From: Candidatus Omnitrophota bacterium | Lineage (GTDB): Bacteria > Omnitrophota > Gorgyraeia > Zapsychrales > Zapsychraceae | Direction of reading: 5' to 3' | Assembly (NCBI GenBank): GCA_018399915.1 | Contig: JAGYNW010000010.1 | Coordinates: forward strand, 1 to 20,824 | DNA: 20,824 bases | Shown here: positions 18,201 to 20,824 of the stretch, in pieces | How the letters are laid out: each line of letters begins with the position of its first letter | How positions within the stretch are numbered: position 1 is the stretch's first letter | Notes under the pieces: generated by a model | Databases searched by the model: none | Told to the model about the DNA's origin: nothing | Seen by the model: only the letters and a program-made list of their open reading frames with translations | Translations under genes and position numbers: made by a program

Positions 18201-20824
18201 ATTTGAGCAGAAGCCGCAGCGATCTTTTCATCGGCTGAAGAATCCAGGTCATTGAATTCATAGAAATCAACCAGATAAACTTCTTTATCAGAGGCCAGAT
18301 AATCATTGATATCTTTAATGGAATCCTTGATATCCTGGATTTCCTTAGATAAGCCAGCAGCCGATTCAACGCCATCAAAATATTCATTGATCAGGGTCCT
18401 TAAGAAATCTTCCACGCTGTCAGCATCGCTATTGGCCTTAATATAATCTTCCAATTGATCTTGCGTCATATCTTTAGCATCCGCAATATCGATAAGCGTT
18501 CTTTCCAGAATATGACTCCACCAAAGCTTTTGATCTTCTTCAACCAAGTTTTCCAACATGCCGTTTATGGCCTTGACTTCTGCCAGGAATAAGTCGCTGT
18601 TGCCGGATGTTCGCAATTCTTCCAATTGTTTAACCAGACCTTCATACGCTTTTTGCAATGATTGATATTCGGCTTGGGCTTTACTGATAGCTGTTTCTAA
18701 GGTCTCCATTACCGCGATATCGACTTCTCCATTGACTAAACCGGCTTTACGCCAAAGCTCGGTAATGCCTTCAATGGTAATATTTTGTCTTTGAACATAT
18801 TTGGTAACCGCGGCAGCTTGATCGGCCGGTACGGTTAAGATGACATCTTGTGTCAGAACTTCTTGGTCAGACTCGATCAGATCATGTGTTCCTTCACGAT
18901 TGACCACAACGCCCATGGCAGTATTGCTTAAAATTTCCCGGTAATAATCCACGGCATTGGCACCTAGTTCCAGCACCCCGAACTCTTCTTCCGTGGCATC
19001 CACACCTAATCCTGCCAAAATAAGCAAGGTGGATTTATCAGACGCATCGACAAATTTCACTCTTGACTGATTACCATCAATGTTCCAGACAACCGTTCCT
19101 TTAACACGTCCGCCCGATACTTGGGTGATCAATCCATTGATATCGGCTTGATCATAAACATATACGGACCGGTTCGGCAGGTGCGCGATGGCCAGCGGAA
19201 CTTGGCGGCCTTCTTCGACAATGGTTTGTTTTTCCGCGGCTGTCAGCCGGGTGTTAAACAAGTAATCTAATCCCATCGCATATTGGCTGTAAACAATGCG
19301 CGGATGGATAGGCTCGCCATCGGCGTTTTGTCCCATCGACAGGCTCATATCAACCGGCATATCCATATCCGGTTTCCCGAGATAAATCGTGTTTCCGTTG
19401 CGGTTCAAACTGATGACATCTTTAACCACTGGAAGTCCGTCAAATTCATAATATGTCTTGATGATGCGTCCGGTAACCGGATCAATCGCCGCAGCCAGAA
19501 TCTTGTTGCCATGTTCATCGCTTCCGCGGAAAATATTTTCCATTTCACCCATTTGATCAATGATCGTCTTAGACGGCAAGATTGTGAATTCGCCTGGCTT
19601 TCGGTTAAACATCGCGTTTTCTTCTTGCGCGAGCCATTCTTTCAATACCAGCTGATCGTTCTCTTCAATAAACATGCGGGTGCGGAAATATTCTTGTTTG
19701 CCTGCGCTGTTGATATCATATCGGTATCCAAAGACATATTCGGCCGCGTCATGCATTGGTGTTGAAAGATCATCATCATGATCAAATTTCTCGTCTTTAA
19801 CGCCGCGTTGGATCACATAAATGTAGTTTGGATCATCATTGCGGACAGATTCGATAATGAACTCCAGCTGCGCGATGCCAGGCACGTAAACCGGATATCG
19901 TTGATCCCAGATGTATGGCGCATCCGCGTCTCCAAAAAGTTTGCCGATCAGCGGCAATCGGCCGAATGTGGTGCGGAACAGATCTTTCAATCCTTCGGCC
20001 GGAGTAACAGAAACTTCATGAGCGCTGTCCGCAGCGCCGAACATCCAGCGGCCGGCTTCATCCTGAACAATGGTCGGATCCGCAATCTTTCTTGTCGTTG
20101 CATCAATTGCGATGCGGTACGGATGCCAGAAGGCTTTTTCAGAATATTTGTAAATGCCGCCTCGTTGGTTGAAATCAATCCTTTGTTCCTGAATAGCGTT
20201 GAAGGCCTTGGCCATAGTATCCAAGGTAAACAGTACGCCGGTGACATCCGCGTATCCGGAAATGCCGCCTCCGAGAAGTTCCTCGGCGCCCATGATCGCA
20301 TTGAAGGTGTTAAGAACATCTGCCAAGCGGTTATCCACCAAAACGCCGATATTCGCGCTCAAGCCGGAACCAAGGTCAAAGGAGGCGCCTAACGGATTCG
20401 TTGTCGCATAATTAATACCGGCGTACGCATTGAGGCGTGTTTTGTCTTGGGTTTGCGCCGCATTCAAGCGTTCTTCCATACCTTCCATCACATCAACCGG
20501 GTTGGCACCAAAGGCGCTGATAGCTTTAGTCCTGTCTGCAAGCGGAGCCTCTTTTTCTTCCGTGACATTAATCATGTTTTCAATGAAGGCCTTGCCTTCG
20601 GCATCCAATCTCTCTAACTCACGCATCTTATCGGCAATCGCTTGATTTTCGGCAACGATCCTGTCTTTTATCTTTTGCTCATCGCTACGGTCATCTCCCG
20701 CCTTATCAGAAGTAAGCACGCGGATACCGACAGCCTCACCGTCTTTGACACTATCACCCATCTCAACATTGGCATAAACCAGTTCCCCAAGCGTTTGCGA
20801 TGTGCCATTGGTAATAGTTACAGA
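1..20824 (-). CDS. Giant multidomain membrane protein with GT48 glucan synthase region, internal fragment (at least 6,941 codons)
   Basis: One uninterrupted frame on the minus strand fills the window. Codon first bases are at coordinates equal to 1 modulo 3, starting at 20824, and I met no TAA, TAG or TGA while reading all 6,941 codons. Start, ribosome binding site and stop lie outside, so the true length is unknown. The chain has about 4,755 residues without membrane spans, one transmembrane helix, a callose synthase-like GT48 region with two membrane bundles, a coiled coil and a membrane hairpin. I counted only five cysteines (residues 3134, 3262, 6472, 6481, 6714). The open frame, coherent protein-like composition and preserved GT48 motif order argue strongly for a functional gene. 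Likely role (inference): synthesis and handling of a cell-surface polysaccharide. Giant genes are known from Omnitrophota, which is my best guess for the host. Confidence 0.95.
283..424 (-). other. Membrane hairpin (one or two helices)
   Basis: Residues 6801 to 6848: VFIPLGSAAFVISTVFLGI, a short KIG break, then IVAGLIAGIVGISALTYIVI and a basic end. The length of about 45 apolar residues with one central Lys fits two close helices better than one. If two, the following chain returns to the cytosolic side; if one, it ends outside. Confidence 0.65.
425..1611 (-). other. Lys/Glu-rich coiled-coil region after the synthase
   Basis: Residues about 6406 to 6800. Very charged, helical sequence with Lys, Glu, Asp, Asn and Ile/Leu, for example KTREKVEEKRKAIKK (about 1415-1470), KIKQIEKEVAQLL (about 1120-1160) and EDVDRIKKDIKEKKA (about 615-660). 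Three of the five cysteines lie here (6472, 6481, 6714). The DNA is markedly AT-rich, with AAA, GAA, ATT and TTA codons. Probably a cytosolic coiled coil that follows the last synthase helix, possibly for oligomerisation. The eukaryotic GT48 enzymes do not have this extension. Confidence 0.6.
1612..2584 (-). other. Second membrane bundle of the GT48 synthase (about nine helices)
   Basis: Residues about 6081 to 6405. Spans include NNFYLLTIVLLGLSLFANF, LMFGLVGLLLSQAITATGG, FPAAALTYQALIYGAFATG, SVFAAVMAVLGLILW, a span ending in SSILAPFILNPGS (6265-6277), FFIFALVVASLYLFSG, FPLVILIMMIHGILG and two more to residue 6405. The loop-plus-helix SSILAPFILNPGS followed by a Trp and charged residues matches the fungal SSLIFAPFVFNP block and the plant LFAPFLFNPSGFEW block. 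The tract with DYVATGR (about 2235-2255) matches the eukaryotic (Y/R)xxTGRGF loop. In GT48 enzymes this bundle forms the glucan export path. Confidence 0.85.
2585..4450 (-). other. GT48 (1,3-beta-glucan/callose synthase-like) catalytic region
   Basis: Residues 5459 to about 6080, the cytosolic part between two membrane bundles. Motifs in the same order as in eukaryotic GT48 enzymes: WN-x-I...EDDLIS (W5511; plants FWNEII...EDLIS), RRIQFFVSSLFMDM (5602-5615; plants RRISFFANSLFMNM), MPHYEE (5631-5636; fungi VPHYSE), RFQPVSRTIRGIMNH (5744-5758; plants RGQTLTRTVRGMMYY), YEFLWGQQVYG (5795-5805), GLSLAYL, GKPVNQNN (5901-5908; GKPENQNH), MDMNQDFYLEE (5921-5931; IDMNQDNYLEE), VRYHYGHPD (5988-5996; identical core HYGHPD), NEDIFGAYKGTL (6015-6026; SEDIFAGFNSTL) and KFGAGAGEQ (6056-6064; KIGAGMGEQ in fungi). 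The family transfers glucose from UDP-glucose to a growing beta-1,3-glucan. TRGGVSKA and GKGRD are not preserved, so activity and substrate are uncertain. Confidence 0.9.
4451..5260 (-). other. First membrane bundle of the GT48 synthase (about six helices)
   Basis: Residues 5189 to 5458. Hydrophobic spans by eye: NWIFAILHAVIILASFGAMF, YPYALGLLGALLILNLIIW, an IMATILT...WVFIGLLILAG pair, GITLAVIAGAMIFFVLLL, FMMAGALVLLAALNPFGLF and LTAAIAVIIGMVLIWLI. Plant callose synthases have about six helices at this position, between the N-terminal domain and the catalytic region, so number and place agree. Confidence 0.75.
5261..6492 (-). other. FKS1_dom1-like N-terminal cytosolic region of the GT48 synthase
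   Basis: Residues about 4779 to 5188. In callose and fungal 1,3-glucan synthases a helical domain (FKS1_dom1) precedes the first main membrane bundle and carries a signature like HWRNYDDLNEYFW. Here KHWTLHHDDIDAYF occurs at the equivalent place (residues 5066-5079), with HW, the DD pair and the aromatic end kept. The end of the region, PKAFPDIKTTKFGLAGWLRL, corresponds to the K-T-(F/Y)-x-E-x-R-(S/T)-F segment that leads into the first bundle in plant enzymes. Eukaryotic comparison is from memory, by eye. The region is otherwise helical and charged. Confidence 0.65.
6493..6559 (-). other. Single transmembrane helix separating outer and cytosolic parts
   Basis: Residues 4756 to about 4778, WANVIGLVMLYLLITFFVGK, about 20 continuous apolar residues. 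It is followed by a strongly basic and charged stretch (RNWIAERRAKAEAKAKQKDK, about 6330-6390). By the positive-inside rule the C-terminal side is cytosolic, which is the side GT48 catalysis needs. The preceding 4,755 residues, which have no convincing span, would then be extracytoplasmic. Confidence 0.75.
6565..7635 (-). other. Beta-rich juxtamembrane domain
   Basis: Residues about 4397 to 4753, directly before the first transmembrane helix. Strand-rich with many aromatic residues (LNLWFFEGRELIVKYNG, about 7420-7470; FTVHFMDKDNNPDNDLKV, about 7040-7095) and several Gly/Asn/Asp turns, suggesting one or more beta-sandwich folds. It ends in a charged helix. The composition shifts here towards AT-rich codons (AAA, TTA, ATT) compared with the upstream part. 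Its place beside the synthase would suit binding or guiding a nascent glycan, but that is only inference. Confidence 0.4.
7640..9685 (-). other. Beta-rich region with weak YD/RHS-like repeats
   Basis: Residues about 3714 to 4395. Several pieces resemble degenerate YD (RHS) repeats: EYDYQVMTRRYD (about 9325-9360), SYDLLTRSSQGTEIDH (about 9050-9095), RDSQGTSRLSIYEYNRN (about 8920-8970) and, most clearly, HDPLGRKIITVRSEFGRITE (starting at 8026, residue 4267). True RHS repeats are more regular and spaced at about 20 residues, so this is either a divergent relative or convergent beta-strand composition. Such domains usually form extracellular shells or adhesive surfaces. The segment lies outside the cytosol by the topology inferred here. 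Confidence 0.35.
9690..11335 (-). other. Charged helical segment with short beta inserts
   Basis: Residues about 3164 to 3711. Glu-, Lys-, Ala- and Gln-rich helices dominate, for example ETLEEKIALYEKQIELL (about 10845-10895) and VKESVELAEKAYVDAQRM (about 10320-10375). It starts with a copy of a small helix-turn module (about 11133-11221) that recurs elsewhere in this protein. One of the protein's five cysteines is here (residue 3262). Codon use is GC-leaning as in the rest of the right half. It looks like a linker or adaptor between the toroid domain and the following beta-rich region. No enzyme motif seen. Confidence 0.4.
11340..12150 (-). other. Alpha/alpha-toroid domain of glycosidase type
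   Basis: Residues about 2892 to 3162. The order of elements is that of (alpha/alpha)6 carbohydrate-active domains: an aromatic YTWDQSLM helix (residues 2927-2934) with an Asp after Trp, helix pairs with ALAQAILDLYQS, a QVGATAGIGLAIMSYEEATG helix where such domains keep a conserved aromatic/Gly face, then IAIADWLVEM, EPNAIAYAFLSQVDK, AAQGILDWI and EGCSLDAQTRWILALGP (residues 3132-3145). The same pattern is familiar to me from cell-wall and polysaccharide-related proteins of Omnitrophota. I cannot name the CAZy family or the catalytic pair. Candidate acids are Asp2930 and Asp3137. It sits on the extracytoplasmic side if the single helix at 6493-6559 is the first membrane crossing. Confidence 0.6.
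12160..13640 (-). other. Helical and mixed segment leading into the toroid domain
   Basis: Residues about 2395 to 2889. It carries charged helices (for example VESLEKQKVYLEKQKTLQ, about 13315-13365), followed by a moderately hydrophobic Gly/Pro-rich stretch (about 13220-13310, IAAGMAGIPVPLSPIVGF) that is too Pro/Gly-rich for a confident membrane helix. Another run, FKMSLISSALSIAGSI (about 12870-12920), is also only borderline. The last part (about 12190-12560) is beta-rich and may be the accessory domain that often precedes alpha/alpha-toroid glycosidases. No catalytic motif identified. Confidence 0.4.
13645..13805 (-). repeat. AT-rich small helix-turn module embedded in GC-richer coding sequence
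   Basis: Codes for KLDFSEVGLNGGTVLRGLIE, NGILENVSSTEVRLAANLDQ and a following helix with DFDKVWAMLRQA. Codons here are GTT, AAT, ATT, TTA, GGA, AGA and ACA, while both flanks use GCG, CGC, CTG and ACC. The protein pattern (helix, Asn/Lys-Gly-Ile/Tyr, short strand, Arg, helix) recurs at 11090-11221, about 18700-18770 and about 8388-8463. Confidence 0.4.
13810..15715 (-). other. Mixed alpha/beta segment, unknown function
   Basis: Residues about 1704 to 2338. It begins after an Asp/Gly-rich linker near 15640-15700. Recurrent short helices start with Leu-Thr or Leu-Ser followed by two residues and an acidic one (LTEADRRLMAQ, LSEAQYTVARR, LTQEQIDTWAQ, LTEDQINHVVG), each leading into a beta stretch. 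This suggests several small related subdomains. A clear copy of the beta module seen at 19000-19175 lies at about 14820-15045. Near its end is a His-rich run, SHEPHTHVPF (about 13825-13860), which could bind a metal, but nothing else supports an enzyme. I recognise no family. Confidence 0.45.
14820..15045 (-). repeat. Degenerate protein-level beta module, copy 2
   Basis: AYGYIHVRGVGMIKVTKAML, then NGVIYGEVIATRANGERV and EVILGLFG. It aligns with copy 1 at 19000-19175 across about 60 residues with the same strand, helix, strand, turn and Gly-Leu-Gly/Gly-Leu-Phe-Gly ending. The third, weaker copy at 16450-16580 has NGKVYAGIVGVAKV. Confidence 0.4.
15720..16930 (-). other. Strand-rich segment with beta-hairpin pattern
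   Basis: Residues about 1299 to 1700. Alternating polar and apolar residues form many 8-12 residue strands with Gly/Asn/Asp turns, for example FTSSMDLTKLDGSAGFTAGT (about 16785-16845), and after 15900 the strands SSKVAVRYAH, DVITLQATKK, STTVKGGMN and TYSVGVEHN. This is the pattern of outer-membrane or surface beta-hairpins. A helical Ala/Lys/Glu insertion sits at about 15990-16150. It could be a beta-barrel piece or a soluble beta-sandwich; the sequence alone cannot decide. The segment also holds one copy of the degenerate beta module (about 16450-16580). Confidence 0.45.
16940..18770 (-). other. Long helical, coiled-coil-like segment
   Basis: Residues about 685 to 1295. The sequence is rich in Glu, Lys, Gln, Ala and Leu with heptad-like spacing, poor in Gly and Pro, and lacks cysteine and hydrophobic spans. 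It opens with a helix-turn module (TELWRKAGLVNG, about 18735-18770) and then a regular amphipathic run (ETAISKAQAEYQSLQKAYEG). Near its end (about 17030-17230) is a part with the look of TolC-type hairpins: Asn-Pro-Leu-Glu-Ala-Val-Leu, then repeated Ala/Gln/Glu helices ending in EQYNQTLALNKKAGI. The TolC likeness is weak and by eye only. A structural stalk or spacer between beta-rich blocks is the simplest reading. Confidence 0.5.
18780..20824 (-). other. Beta-rich N-terminal segment of the window, unknown fold
   Basis: Residues 1 to about 680. The protein enters the window mid-domain. After a charged helical stretch near residues 45-130 comes a Gly-rich part, then many short strand-like runs separated by acidic turns, for example residues around 350-420 with a His-Asp-Asp-Asp cluster, and around 450-560. 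No catalytic motif that I recognise is present. It contains one copy of a degenerate beta module (19000-19175, listed separately) that recurs twice downstream. There are no hydrophobic spans and no cysteines, which fits an extracytoplasmic location. Function unknown; scaffold or ligand-binding domains are possible. Confidence 0.55.
19000..19175 (-). repeat. Degenerate protein-level beta module, copy 1
   Basis: RSVYVYDQADINGL, then GRVKGTVVWNI, an acidic turn, and LLILAGLG. The order (aromatic strand, helix, Gly-x-Val/Ile strand with Gly, turn, hydrophobic LxLxGLG end) recurs at 14820-15045 and, less well, at 16450-16580. The similarity is only at protein level and was seen by eye. Confidence 0.4.

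Noticed and set aside
19778..20392. 204-codon plus-strand open frame
   Set aside because: It lies entirely antisense to the giant frame, has a Arg/Asn/His/Cys-rich composition typical of a reverse-strand shadow, and no recognisable domain or ribosome binding site. The same holds for 19283-19765, 10187-10642, 13802-14218 and 16664-17059.
1..20824. Eukaryotic origin of the DNA, because GT48 is a eukaryotic family
   Set aside because: No introns or stops in 20.8 kb, fusion to domains typical of bacterial surface giants, and no match to the usual callose synthase architecture outside the GT48 core. Not fully excluded; taxonomy of the flanking genes would settle it.
1..20824. Promoters, terminators, riboswitches, tRNA genes, CRISPR or transposon ends
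   Set aside because: The coding frame is continuous and I found no direct DNA repeats, terminal inverted repeats or RNA-like segments that would stand out from coding sequence.

Overview
The whole 20,824-base window is the inside of one protein-coding gene on the minus strand. Read from base 20824 down to base 2, the frame gives 6,941 consecutive sense codons with no stop. Neither the start nor the stop codon is in the window, so the complete protein is larger still. I checked the frame at about ten spaced ATG codons (for example first bases 17782, 15679, 12964, 10765, 7645, 3067, 1201 and 682) and all fall in the same phase. There is no intergenic DNA, RNA gene, promoter, terminator, mobile element or CRISPR array. 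Every shorter open frame on either strand is a shadow of this gene. Residue numbers below count from base 20824: residue = (20824 - coordinate)/3 + 1.

Layout in protein order (right to left on the map). Residues 1 to about 4755 (bases 20824-6560) have no convincing membrane span, are nearly cysteine-free, and alternate beta-rich blocks with long helical, coiled-coil-like blocks. They include an alpha/alpha-toroid domain of glycosidase type (about 11340-12150) and a stretch that weakly resembles YD/RHS repeats (about 7960-9400). One transmembrane helix (6493-6559) follows, then a basic segment. Next comes a complete region that is collinear with eukaryotic 1,3-beta-glucan (callose) synthases, family GT48: an FKS1_dom1-like part (5261-6492), a first membrane bundle (4451-5260), the cytosolic catalytic region (about 2585-4450) and a second membrane bundle (1612-2584). 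The chain then runs through a Lys/Glu-rich coiled coil (about 425-1611), a membrane hairpin (283-424) and an Asn/Ser-rich linker, and leaves the window in another GC-richer segment.

The organism is most likely bacterial: the coding density is total, there are no introns, and giant genes of this kind have been reported from the uncultured phylum Omnitrophota (OP3), including 'Candidatus Velamenicoccus archaeovorus'. That assignment is inference. The key discovery is a GT48-type glucan synthase, a family I know only from fungi, plants and other eukaryotes, built into a giant bacterial surface-type protein that also carries a glycosidase-like domain. A plausible reading is a single chain that makes a polysaccharide in the cytosol, exports it through its own membrane bundle, and holds or trims it with its outer part. 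Some eukaryotic signature motifs (TRGG, GKGRD) are replaced, so activity and product are open questions.
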